Source: Streptomyces cellulosae (GTDB taxonomy: Bacteria; Actinomycetota; Actinomycetes; Streptomycetales; Streptomycetaceae). Taken from it: 64,000 nt of DNA. The stretch covers positions 62,001 to 126,000 of the forward strand of contig NZ_JOEV01000021.1 in NCBI RefSeq assembly GCF_000721105.1. Direction: 5' to 3'. Positions 25,262-32,686 of this stretch are shown piece after piece. Position numbers and translations under genes: made by a program. Numbering within the stretch: the first letter of the stretch is position 1; the number at the start of each line of letters is the position of its first letter. The notes beneath the pieces are model-generated. The model did not search any database. It saw only the letters and a list, made by a program, of their open reading frames with translations, and was not told where the DNA came from.

Positions 25262-28200
25262 GTGAGCAAGTTCGTGCGGCCCGCGGCCGAAGGTGCGGAT
25301 CCTTTCGGTACCGCTCGTCTCAGGCGAGGCGTACTGGATGCCTGGGCCACCAGTCCCGCCCGCTTCCGTGAGGACGCGAACGCCGAGGAGGACCTTGTCC
25401 TCGGCGGGTATCGGGACCGGCTGGTCGTGGAGCTCGCTCAGAACGCCGCCGACGCCGCCGCCAGGGCCGGTGTCCCCGGCCGGCTCCGTCTCACCCTGCG
25501 CGACGGTGTGCTCGTCGCCGCCAACACCGGCGCCCCGCTGGACGCGGCGGGCGTGGAGTCCCTGGCCACGCTGCGGGCCTCGGCCAAACGCGACACGGAC
25601 GAGAAGACCATCGGCCGCTTCGGCGTCGGCTTCGCCGCCGTCCTGTCCGTCACCGACGAGCCCGCCGTCGTCGGCCGGCACGGCGGGGTCCGCTGGTCCC
25701 TCGCCGAGGCCCGGGAACTCGCCGCCGACGTGGCCCGTCACAGCCCCGGACTGGGCGACGAGATCCGCCGCCGCGACGGACACGTGCCCCTGCTGCGGCT
25801 CCCGTTCGCCGCCGAGGGCACCGCCCCCGACCCGTACGACACGGCCGTCATCCTGCCCCTGCGTGACGCGGCCGCCGCCGATCTCGCCGAGCGTCTGCTG
25901 GACGCCGTGGACGACGCCCTCCTGCTCGCCCTGCCCGGGCTGGACGAGGTGGTGATCGAGTCCGGTGGCGGCACCCCGCGCACGCTGCGCCGCCGCGCGG
26001 ACGGCGACCTGACCGTCGTGGAGGACTCACGGGACGGTACGACCCGCTGGCGTACGGCCGCCGCGCACGGGCCGCTCACGCCGGAGCTGCTCGCCGACCG
26101 GCCCGTCGAGGAGCGGCTGCGGCCGCACTGGTCGGTCACCTGGGCCGTGCCGGTCGACGCCGACGGCTCACCCGCCCGGCCCCGCACCAGCCCGGTCGTG
26201 CACGCCCCCACCCCCAGCGACGAACCCCTCGGCGTCCCCGCCCTGCTGATCGCGTCGTTCCCGCTGGACACCACCCGCCGGCACGCGGCCCCCGGTCCGC
26301 TCACCGACTTCCTGGTGCGGCGGGCGGCGGACGCGTACGCCGAACTCCTCGCCGGCTGGCGCCCGGTGGCCACCGGCATCATCGACCTGGTGCCCGGCCC
26401 GCTGGGCAAGGGCGAGCTGGACGGGGCGCTGCGGCAGGAGATCCTGGACCGTCTGCCGCGTACGTCCTTCCTGCCGCCCGCGCTGGAACCCGCGCTGCAC
26501 CCCGCCGTTCAGGACTCCGATGACGACGACCTGCCCGAGTCGCTGCGTCCGCGGGACGCGGAAGTGGTGGAGGGCGCGGGCAGCGACACCGTACGGGTCC
26601 TCGCGGAGGTGCTGCCCACCCTGCTCCCCGCCGGTCTCGAACGACGCGTGGAACTGCGGACGTTGGGGGTCGCCCGGGTCCCGCTGACCGATGCCGTGGA
26701 CCGGCTGGCCGGACTGGAGAAAGCACCGCAGTGGTGGCGGCGGCTCTACGACAGCCTCGCCGGCGTCGATCCGGACCGGCTGTCCGGGCTCCCCGTGCCC
26801 CTTGCCGACGGACGCACGACGATCGGCCCCCGCCAAGTCCTCCTGCCCACTTCGGAGGGCGCCCCCGTCGACCCCGAGGTCCTCGCCCGGCTCGGCCTCA
26901 AGGTCGCCCACCCGGACGCCGCCCACCCCCTCCTGGAGAAGCTCGGCGCGCTGCCCGCGACTGCGCGCGCGGTGCTCACGACCCCGCAGGTCCGGGCAGC
27001 CGTCGCCGCCTCGCTGGACGAGGAAGGGGGGCTGGACTGGGAGCAGGACGTGCCCGACGCCGAGGAACTGGCCGACACCGTGCTCGCGTTGGTCCGGGAC
27101 GCGGGCCTGGAGCCCGGTGACGAGCCCTGGCTCGGCGCGCTCGCGCTGCCCGACGAGGACGGCGAACTGGTCCCCGCGGGCGAACTGGTCCTGCCCGGCA
27201 GCCCTTTCCACCAGGTCATGCGGGAGGACGAACTCGCCGCCGTGGATGCCGAACTGGCGGAGAAGTGGGGCGAGCAGCCGCTGGCCGCCTGCGGGGTGCT
27301 CGCCACCTTCGCCCTGGTCCGGGCCACCGACGTCGTACTCGACCCCGACGAACTGGAGCCCAGGGAAGGCGACTTCGCCGAACCGGACGACGCCGGGCTG
27401 CTGGACGCCGTGGACGTGTGGTGCGAGGACATCCTCGACCGCTTCCCGGACACCCCCGTACCGCCGGTCGCCACGGAACTGGTCGCCGTACGGGACCTGG
27501 ACCTGGTGGACGAGAGCAAGTGGCCCCAGGCGCTCGCCCTCCTGTCGAAACCACCGCTGCGCGACGCGCTCACCCAGCCCGTGCGGATCCTGCTGCCCGA
27601 CGGCACGCACGAGGTCGTACGGCCGTACACGGCATGGTGGCTGCGCGGCAATCCGGTCCTCGACGGCCGCCGCCCGGCCGGTCTCCTGGCTGCCGGCGGT
27701 GACCCGCTCCTGCGTGGCCTGTACGACGAGGCCGACGCGACCGGTTTCGACGACGAGCAGGTCCTGCGGGCGCTGGGGGTACGGACGTCGGTCGCCGCGC
27801 TGCTCGACGAGCCCGGCGGCGCCGCGGAACTCCTGGACCGGCTCGCAGACCCGGACCGCGAGGTCACCGGCGCCCAACTGCACGGCCTCTACAGCGCGTT
27901 GGCCGACCTGGACCCCGAGCAGGTGACCCTGCCGGACGAGCTGCGGGCCGTGACCGACGGCCGGGTCGAGGTGGTGGACGCGGCCGACGCGGTGGTCGTC
28001 GACTCGCCCGACCTGCTGCCCTTCACCGAGGGCGTTCCCCTGCTCCCCGTACGCCCGACGCGCGCCGCCGAACTCGCCGAACTGTTCCAGGTGCGGCGGC
28101 TGAGCGAGTCCGTGGCGGGTGAGGTGTCCTCCGAGGGCGCGGAGCACGAGGTGCCGGAGTCGGTGAGGGTCCTGCTGGGCGCGCGCACACCCGCGACCTA

Positions 28201-28408
28201 CGTCGAACACGAGGAACTGTTCGTCGAGGGGGTCTCCTTGGACTGGCGTCTGACCGCGGACGGCACCCTGCACGCCGCCACCCTGGAGGGCGTGGCCGCG
28301 GGCCTCGCCTGGGCGGCGGGCCAGTGGCCACGCCGGTTCGAGGTGGCGGCGTTGCTGGAGGATCCGTCGCGGACGGGGGAGTTGGCGCGGGATCGGTGGT
28401 TCGACTGA
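25262..28408 (+). CDS. sacsin-like GHKL ATPase, 1048 aa
   Basis: Start at the GTG at 25262, 8-9 nt after GAGGAG; an ATG five codons earlier lies inside that SD. Residues 50-130 hold the Bergerat-fold motifs: N-box VVELAQNAADAA (Glu58, Asn61, Asp64), a VLVAANTGAPL loop where Hsp90-type proteins have DxGxG, and TIGRFGVGFAAVLSV. This matches the sacsin N-terminal ATP-binding domain family. The other 850 residues are acidic and Leu/Glu-rich without recognisable catalytic motifs, ending near RWFD. No membrane segment. Possible roles are chaperone-like remodelling or defence. Function is not known. Confidence 0.87.
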   Translation: MSKFVRPAAEGADPFGTARLRRGVLDAWATSPARFREDANAEEDLVLGGYRDRLVVELAQNAADAAARAGVPGRLRLTLRDGVLVAANTGAPLDAAGVESLATLRASAKRDTDEKTIGRFGVGFAAVLSVTDEPAVVGRHGGVRWSLAEARELAADVARHSPGLGDEIRRRDGHVPLLRLPFAAEGTAPDPYDTAVILPLRDAAAADLAERLLDAVDDALLLALPGLDEVVIESGGGTPRTLRRRADGDLTVVEDSRDGTTRWRTAAAHGPLTPELLADRPVEERLRPHWSVTWAVPVDADGSPARPRTSPVVHAPTPSDEPLGVPALLIASFPLDTTRRHAAPGPLTDFLVRRAADAYAELLAGWRPVATGIIDLVPGPLGKGELDGALRQEILDRLPRTSFLPPALEPALHPAVQDSDDDDLPESLRPRDAEVVEGAGSDTVRVLAEVLPTLLPAGLERRVELRTLGVARVPLTDAVDRLAGLEKAPQWWRRLYDSLAGVDPDRLSGLPVPLADGRTTIGPRQVLLPTSEGAPVDPEVLARLGLKVAHPDAAHPLLEKLGALPATARAVLTTPQVRAAVAASLDEEGGLDWEQDVPDAEELADTVLALVRDAGLEPGDEPWLGALALPDEDGELVPAGELVLPGSPFHQVMREDELAAVDAELAEKWGEQPLAACGVLATFALVRATDVVLDPDELEPREGDFAEPDDAGLLDAVDVWCEDILDRFPDTPVPPVATELVAVRDLDLVDESKWPQALALLSKPPLRDALTQPVRILLPDGTHEVVRPYTAWWLRGNPVLDGRRPAGLLAAGGDPLLRGLYDEADATGFDDEQVLRALGVRTSVAALLDEPGGAAELLDRLADPDREVTGAQLHGLYSALADLDPEQVTLPDELRAVTDGRVEVVDAADAVVVDSPDLLPFTEGVPLLPVRPTRAAELAELFQVRRLSESVAGEVSSEGAEHEVPESVRVLLGARTPATYVEHEELFVEGVSLDWRLTADGTLHAATLEGVAAGLAWAAGQWPRRFEVAALLEDPSRTGELARDRWFD

Positions 28409-28463
28409 GGGAGCTCTGGGGGGAGTTGGTGAAACTTCCCTCACCTTTTTCTCGCCAGTCGTA

Positions 28464-28489
28464 CAACCATTCCCCCCTCTGCTGTATCT
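28464..28489 (+). promoter_or_regulatory. ECF-sigma-type promoter P1 of secreted-protein trio
   Basis: CAACC at 28464-28468 and TATCT at 28485-28489 are separated by exactly 16 nt. The same elements with the same spacing precede the two following paralogs, which strongly supports a shared promoter. The AACC / TCT-type elements resemble extracytoplasmic-function sigma promoters of the SigE kind in Streptomyces (recalled consensus, not checked). Confidence 0.65.
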
Positions 28490-28497
28490 CACCCCAT

Positions 28498-28511
28498 GAG
28501 TCAACAGACTT
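28498..28511 (+). promoter_or_regulatory. 5'-end stem-loop, gene 1 of trio
   Basis: GAGTC-AACA-GACTT forms a 5-bp stem with an AACA tetraloop (one G-U pair), beginning 9 nt after the -10 element. It would lie at the extreme 5' end of the mRNA. The two paralogs have the equivalent hairpin at the same distance. A second stem, GGGTCCCG at 28523-28530 with CGGGACCC at 28561-28568, follows in the same leader. Confidence 0.55.
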
Positions 28512-28588
28512 CACGATCACTTGGGTCCCGTGTCGACGAGCCGTGCGGAACGACCGGTGCCGGGACCCTCCTTCTACGTGGGGAATAC

Positions 28589-29470
28589 ATGCGTATACGT
28601 GCCACCGTGGCCGCCGTCTCCGGTGCCCTGGCCCTGTCCGCCCTCGCCGTCCCGGCGGCCCAGGCCGGCTCGCAGAGCGACGTGAGCCTGGACCGGCCGA
28701 GCGTCGCGGAGCGTTTCGGGACCTCGTCCGCCAAGCCGGCGTCCAGGGCAGCGGCCGCCGCAGCGCCCACCGTCTCCAACGTGACGGTGAACGCCGGCAA
28801 GAACATCGTCCTCGGCACCACCGTAGCCAAGACCATCGCCGTGTCCCTGACCGCCAGCCACCCGAGTGGCATCAAGGACGCCTACATCGACCTCTGGCAC
28901 GGCACGAACGCCGAGGACGGCATGGACGGCCTCCTCCTGCCGAAGGAGGAGGCTGCCTCCTGCACGGCGTCCAGCGCCACGACGTCGAAGTGCAAGCTCA
29001 CCATCCCGGTCGCACCCGGTGCGAACACCGAAGACTTGATCGGCGACCTGTACGCCAACGCGCTGGCCGGTACCTGGCACGTCACCGCGGCCGTCCTGTC
29101 CAACGACGGCGAGATCTACGCGAACGACTTCTACAAGACCCACAAGGTCCAGAGGCTGTCGAAGCTCACGGTCAACGCCTCCCCCGAGCCGGTGAAGAAG
29201 GGCAAGACCATCACGGTCGCCGGCAAGCTGTCCCGCGCCAACTGGGAGGACCGCAAGTACCACGGCTACACCGGCCAGCCGGTCAAGCTCCAGTTCCGCA
29301 AGAAGAACTCCAACACGTACACCACCGTCAAGACCATCAAGTCGAACTCCACGGGCAACCTGAGCACCACCGTGAAGGCGACCGTGGACGGCTACTTCCG
29401 GTACAGCTTCGCCGGCACCTCGACGACCCCGACGGTCACCACCGCGGGTGACTTCGTCGACGTGCGATAA
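28589..29470 (+). CDS. secreted DUF5707-like protein, trio copy 1
   Basis: 293 residues from the ATG at 28589, after GGGGAA; an upstream in-frame ATG lies inside the leader hairpin and is rejected. It has a Sec signal peptide (MRIRATVAAVSGALALSALA, cleavage near AQA-GS). The mature part is an all-beta region (VSNVTVNAGKNIVLGTTVAKT) with a C-x9-C pair (residues about 132-142), then a C-terminal domain LTVNASPEPVKKGKTITVAG to the end TTAGDFVDVR. The C-terminal domain is nearly the same in both following genes. Probably an extracellular Ig-like structural or adhesive protein (inference); the DUF number is from memory. Confidence 0.85.
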   Translation: MRIRATVAAVSGALALSALAVPAAQAGSQSDVSLDRPSVAERFGTSSAKPASRAAAAAAPTVSNVTVNAGKNIVLGTTVAKTIAVSLTASHPSGIKDAYIDLWHGTNAEDGMDGLLLPKEEAASCTASSATTSKCKLTIPVAPGANTEDLIGDLYANALAGTWHVTAAVLSNDGEIYANDFYKTHKVQRLSKLTVNASPEPVKKGKTITVAGKLSRANWEDRKYHGYTGQPVKLQFRKKNSNTYTTVKTIKSNSTGNLSTTVKATVDGYFRYSFAGTSTTPTVTTAGDFVDVR

Positions 29471-29507
29471 GCGAGGCGTTTCTCGCACGATCCGAGGCGG
29501 AGCGGGC

Positions 29508-29533
29508 GAACCGATTCCATCCCTCGCGCATCT
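29508..29533 (+). promoter_or_regulatory. ECF-sigma-type promoter P2 of secreted-protein trio
   Basis: GAACC at 29508-29512 and CATCT at 29529-29533 have a 16-nt spacer. Elements, spacing and the pyrimidine-rich spacer with CCCTCGCG match P3 closely and P1 in outline. GAACC followed by ATCTGA is the closest of the three to the SigE-type form. Confidence 0.65.
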
Positions 29534-29564
29534 GACCATGTGAGCCACACGGCTCACATGGTCA
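29533..29564 (+). promoter_or_regulatory. long 5'-end hairpin, gene 2 of trio
   Basis: TGACCATGTGAGCC pairs perfectly with GGCTCACATGGTCA (14 bp) across an ACAC loop. Its inner GAGCC-ACAC-GGCTC core lies exactly 9 nt past the -10, as in the other two leaders. The extra base pairs reach back over the -10 region, so it could also be a protein-binding dyad on DNA. Confidence 0.6.
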
Positions 29565-29566
29565 TC

Positions 29567-29600
29567 AGGGCCCCGGCGGCACGACCACCGTCGGGGCCCT
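29567..29600 (+). promoter_or_regulatory. second hairpin in gene 2 leader (attenuator candidate)
   Basis: AGGGCCCCGGCGG pairs with CCGTCGGGGCCCT (12 of 13 bp) across an 8-nt loop and is followed by TCTCTTCT, 9 nt before the GGGGGAA ribosome site. It lies inside the predicted transcript of gene 2. It could end read-through from gene 1, act as an attenuator, or both. Confidence 0.5.
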
Positions 29601-29619
29601 TCTCTTCTGGGGGAAACGC

Positions 29620-30531
29620 ATGCGCACTCGTGCCACCGTCGCCGTGGCCGCCGTCTCCGGCGCCCTGGCCCTCTCCGCCCTCGTCGTCCCGGCGGCGCAG
29701 GCATCCGACAGCTCCTCCCCTCGTGCGCGTGCCGAGCAGGCGCCGGCGCACATCACCTCGTACGCCTCCGGTTGGGCCGCCTCGTCCGGTTCGGGGAGAA
29801 CCGCGTTCCGTGCCGCCGCCGAGCCGCCCGCCCTCGACGTCAGCTTCTCGAACTTCAAGATCGCCAAGGCGGTCAAGGTCGGGACGGCCGCCCGCGTCTC
29901 CGTCACGGCCACCTACACGCTCACCCACGGCGCCGACGTCGACATCACCTCCGACGACTTCGCCAACGGCCCGTTCATCTACAAGGGTTCGTCGCTCGAC
30001 AACTCGGAGAACGCGCTGTTCGGTGAGTACCCGGCCACCTGCACCGCCACCTCGGCGACCACCGCCGACTGCAAGGGCGCGATCGAGATCGACCCGGGCG
30101 AGGACTACCTGGCCAACACCAACGCCGGGACCTGGTCGGGCGGCGGACTGGCCCGGGACTACAGCACCCGTGCCGACAAGACGCAGGGCGGTCTCGCCAA
30201 GATCCTGGTCCAGCGCGCCTCCAAACTCACGGTCAACGCCTCGCCCGAGCCGGTGAAGAAGGGCAAGACCATCACGGTCACCGGCAAGCTGGCCCGGGCC
30301 AACTGGGAGACTCTCAAGTACGCGGGCTACGCGAGCCAGCCGGTGAAGCTGCAGTTCCGCAAGGCGGGCTCCAGCACCTACGCCACCGTGAAGACCGTCA
30401 AGACCAACATCAAGGGCAACCTGAGCACCACCGTGAAGGCGTCCGTGGACGGCTACTTCCGGTACAGCTTCGCGGGGACGTCGACGACCCCGGCGGTCAA
30501 CGCCGCCGGTGACTACGTCGACGTGCGCTGA
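29620..30531 (+). CDS. secreted DUF5707-like protein, trio copy 2
   Basis: 303 residues from the ATG at 29620 after GGGGGAA. It has a Sec signal peptide (MRTRATVAVAAVSGALALSA, cleavage after AQA). A Ser-rich spacer is followed by LDVSFSNFKIAKAVKVGT, an acidic DDF segment, a C-x9-C pair (CTATSATTADC) and the shared C-terminal domain LTVNASPEPVKKGKTITVTG ending NAAGDYVDVR. Closest to copy 3 in the central domain and to copy 1 in the C-terminal domain. No catalytic motif. It has its own ECF-type promoter and leader hairpins. Confidence 0.85.
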   Translation: MRTRATVAVAAVSGALALSALVVPAAQASDSSSPRARAEQAPAHITSYASGWAASSGSGRTAFRAAAEPPALDVSFSNFKIAKAVKVGTAARVSVTATYTLTHGADVDITSDDFANGPFIYKGSSLDNSENALFGEYPATCTATSATTADCKGAIEIDPGEDYLANTNAGTWSGGGLARDYSTRADKTQGGLAKILVQRASKLTVNASPEPVKKGKTITVTGKLARANWETLKYAGYASQPVKLQFRKAGSSTYATVKTVKTNIKGNLSTTVKASVDGYFRYSFAGTSTTPAVNAAGDYVDVR

Positions 30532-30549
30532 CCAGCGACACGACGCCTG

Positions 30550-30578
30550 ACGTCGGCCTCAGCCTCTGAGGCCGACGT
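30550..30578 (+). terminator. hairpin terminator after trio copy 2
   Basis: ACGTCGGCCTCAG pairs perfectly with CTGAGGCCGACGT (13 bp, loop CCT), 19 bp past the stop codon, and is followed by TCCGCTTTCGT. It is a strong intrinsic terminator by actinobacterial standards. Confidence 0.75.
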
Positions 30579-30642
30579 TCCGCTTTCGTCATGCAAACGT
30601 CAAGCCTTGCCCACGCACGGGCCAAATCAAACCCCTTGGCTA

Positions 30643-30668
30643 CAACCAACCCCGCCCCTCGCGGATCT
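30643..30668 (+). promoter_or_regulatory. ECF-sigma-type promoter P3 of secreted-protein trio
   Basis: CAACC at 30643-30647 and GATCT at 30664-30668 with a 16-nt spacer. The wider context TACAACC is shared with P1, and CCCTCGCG-x-ATCTGA is shared with P2. Confidence 0.65.
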
Positions 30669-30676
30669 GATCGCCT

Positions 30677-30690
30677 GAGCCAACAGGCTC
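30677..30690 (+). promoter_or_regulatory. 5'-end stem-loop, gene 3 of trio
   Basis: GAGCC-AACA-GGCTC, a perfect 5-bp stem with an AACA tetraloop, begins 9 nt after the -10 element, as in the other two leaders. The following GATCACTT is also present after the gene 1 hairpin. Confidence 0.55.
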
Positions 30691-30719
30691 CTAGATCACT
30701 TCTCCCCCAGGGGAACGCA

Positions 30720-31565
30720 ATGCGCACAAGAGCCAAAATGGCAGCCGTCTCCGCCGTAACCGGCGCCATGGCCCTGACCGCCCTCGCCGTCCCGGCGGCG
30801 CAGGCGGCCGACTCCGGCACTCCGTACACGCTGGACGTCAGCTTCTCGAACTTCAAGATCGCCTCGGCGATCAAGGTCGGCACGACCAATGTGGTCTCCG
30901 CCAAGGTCACCTACACGATGACCCACGGCAAGGACGTCGACATCACGGCGGACGACTTCTTCACCGACGCCTTCATCTACCGCGGTTCGTTCGACGACCC
31001 GAGCAACGAGGTCTACGACGACGACTCCTCCACCTGCACGGCCGCCTCGCCGACCACCGCCAACTGCACCGGCTCCGTCGACATCCACCCGGCTGACGAC
31101 GGCTTCCTCGCCAACGCGGACGCCGGCACCTGGCACGGCGCCGCCGAGGCGATCGCCTTCAACGGGCAGGACCCGTCCAGCAGCAGCATCGACTACAGCA
31201 AGGTCGGCTACAAGGACCAGGGCGCCCTCGCGACCACGCTGGTGCAGCGCAACTCCGCGCTGACCGTCAATGCCGGTCCCGAGCCCGTCACCAAGGGCAA
31301 GACCATCACCTCCATGGGCAAGCTGTCCCGCGCCAACTGGGAGGACCACAAGTACCACGGCTACACCGGCCAGCCGGTCAAGCTCCAGTTCCGCAAGGCG
31401 GGCACCAGCACGTACACCACCGTCAAGACGGTGACCTCGGACTCGTACGGCAACGTGAAGGCCACGGCCACGGCCTCGTCCGACGGCTACTGGCGCTTCA
31501 GCTTCGCCGGGACCTCGACGACCCCGGCGGTCAACGCCGCCGGTGACTACGTCGATGTGAGGTAA
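30720..31565 (+). CDS. secreted DUF5707-like protein, trio copy 3
   Basis: 281 residues from the ATG at 30720 after GGGGAA. It has a Sec signal peptide (MRTRAKMAAVSAVTGAMALT, cleavage near AQAA). The central domain LDVSFSNFKIASAIKVGT, the DDFFTD acidic turn and the C-x9-C pair (CTAASPTTANC) match copy 2; the C-terminal domain (GYTGQPVKLQFRKAG to NAAGDYVDVR) matches both. The central part has an extra loop (GQDPSSSSIDYSKVGYKDQG). The array probably arose by tandem duplication, then divergence of the N-terminal half. Confidence 0.85.
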   Translation: MRTRAKMAAVSAVTGAMALTALAVPAAQAADSGTPYTLDVSFSNFKIASAIKVGTTNVVSAKVTYTMTHGKDVDITADDFFTDAFIYRGSFDDPSNEVYDDDSSTCTAASPTTANCTGSVDIHPADDGFLANADAGTWHGAAEAIAFNGQDPSSSSIDYSKVGYKDQGALATTLVQRNSALTVNAGPEPVTKGKTITSMGKLSRANWEDHKYHGYTGQPVKLQFRKAGTSTYTTVKTVTSDSYGNVKATATASSDGYWRFSFAGTSTTPAVNAAGDYVDVR

Positions 31566-31573
31566 TCCCGGGT

Positions 31574-31608
31574 CCAATACTCCAGCGGCGCCGTTGCTGG
31601 AGTATTGG
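31574..31608 (+). terminator. strong hairpin after trio copy 3
   Basis: CCAATACTCCAGC pairs perfectly with GCTGGAGTATTGG (13 bp) across a 9-nt loop, 9 nt after the stop codon. Its AT content is higher than anything around it. It ends the trio transcript; no T-run follows. Confidence 0.7.
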
Positions 31609-31925
31609 TCTCCCGAGCAACGAGCGAGGCCATACGGACGCGAGCGGCAACCGCCTGAGGCGGCTCGGCAATTAGTTGCACGTTGGGCAGCAGATGGCCG
31701 CCTGGCGGGGTTCTGCCGCCGTCTTGAAGTCGAACGTCCACTGCGGCTTGTGATCTGGTCCAGAGCGACGGTATGGGCCGCTGCGCGAAACCTTTCTCTG
31801 TCGGCTGGTCACGAATTTGCATTCAGCAGCACGTGTATCTGGAATGGCGCCTTCGGGCCCACGGGCTACCACCCCTGGCCGTCGGGGCGTCGCAGCTAAG
31901 TAACCCCGATCGTGCCAGAGCGGGG
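31609..31925. other. noncoding region with lower GC
   Basis: About 300 bp without a supported gene. Short open frames here lack SD sites and codon bias. Composition is less GC-rich than flanking genes and may be a remnant of an acquired segment. The right end contains the terminator of the minus-strand lipoprotein gene. Confidence 0.5.
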
Positions 31926-31928
31926 TTA
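31901..31928 (-). terminator. terminator overlapping lipoprotein stop codon
   Basis: TAACCCCG pairs with CGGGGTTA (8 bp) across 12 nt. The right arm includes the TAA stop of the minus-strand gene, and TTACTTAGC follows on that strand. It is a compact intrinsic terminator. Confidence 0.6.
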
Positions 31929-32615
31929 TTGCTTCCGCTTTACAGACGTGAACGGGCCGGTCTCGGGAGTTCCGAATGCCTCGATGACGGCTTTCGTTCC
32001 GGTCACTGAACCATCCAGGCTGAGTGACCCGCCCATGAAACGCAGGTCGATGAAGAACCGCGTCGTCGGGCCGGACTTCATGAGGTCGTGGATGCGTTCG
32101 TCGATGTAGCCGAGATCGTTCAGGATCTGCCTGACCTTGGCGGGGGTGGGGTCTGTCATGCCGCTGAGTGCCTTGGTGATGCGCTCGGCATGGAGGCGGC
32201 CCGCACACTTCTCGGTGGCCCCCAGTTCCACTTTCTGCGGCGTTGCAGGACTGCCCGACGCCGCAGGGGGGCTGGCGGGTGGGGTTTTGTCGATCGGCAG
32301 CATCTCCACGGGAGTGGTCGGAGGCTTCTCTCCTGGAGGAGTCGGCTCCTGCTGGGATGGGGAGTCTGGGAAGCACGGCTGCGCAATTGTGTCCAGCATG
32401 TCCATGAAAGCTACCTGCTGATCAGCGCTGGGTGACGTGGTGATGGTATGGGCTCTGACAGTGTCGGCGGCCTTGTTGTGTAAGCCGCCGGCGCTTGTCT
32501 CCTCGCTGCCGCAGGCGGCAAGCGCCAGAGTGGCGAGGGCCGCGACCGCGAAGCTGAGGCGCGGGCGGCGCGGAGAGCGGACAACCGTGCCGATCAGTGC
32601 GGGATTTGGTGCCAT
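31926..32615 (-). CDS. putative lipoprotein, 229 aa
   Basis: Start at the ATG at 32615, 9 nt after GGAG. The signal peptide ends in the lipobox LALAAC-GSEE (Cys about residue 35). A Pro/Thr-rich region (PSQQEPTPPGEKPPTTP) forms a wall-spanning linker. The C-terminal domain has KVRQILNDLGYIDERIHDL followed by beta strands RFFIDLRFMGG and GTKAVIEAFG. That domain resembles the C-terminal domain of the lipoprotein at 41851 (PATVRRALLGLGY and so on). No named family is recognised. It is flanked by low-GC sequence, suggesting an accessory locus. Confidence 0.8.
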   Translation of the reverse strand: MAPNPALIGTVVRSPRRPRLSFAVAALATLALAACGSEETSAGGLHNKAADTVRAHTITTSPSADQQVAFMDMLDTIAQPCFPDSPSQQEPTPPGEKPPTTPVEMLPIDKTPPASPPAASGSPATPQKVELGATEKCAGRLHAERITKALSGMTDPTPAKVRQILNDLGYIDERIHDLMKSGPTTRFFIDLRFMGGSLSLDGSVTGTKAVIEAFGTPETGPFTSVKRKQ

Positions 32616-32686
32616 GCGCACAGTCTCCGGTCAGGGCGCGCCCTGCACATGAGCACACGTACTCAGACGCGCCTCCCTCTGAATAA

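Noticed and set aside
23786..25783. Extension of the MFS frame to 1155 residues
   Set aside because: It is antisense to DUF3027 and the sacsin-like gene; a leaderless GTG start at 23785 explains the gene.
26168..28504. Long minus-strand ORF (778 aa) opposite the sacsin-like gene
   Set aside because: High-GC shadow frame rich in Gly/Arg/Val with no motifs; the plus-strand gene has the GHKL motifs. The same holds for 2330-3415, 33316-35748 and 36064-37593.
28496..28588. Longer signal region for the first secreted protein starting at MSQQTS
   Set aside because: That start lies inside the conserved leader hairpin and would bury the signal peptide; the GGGGAA-preceded ATG at 28589 matches the paralogs.
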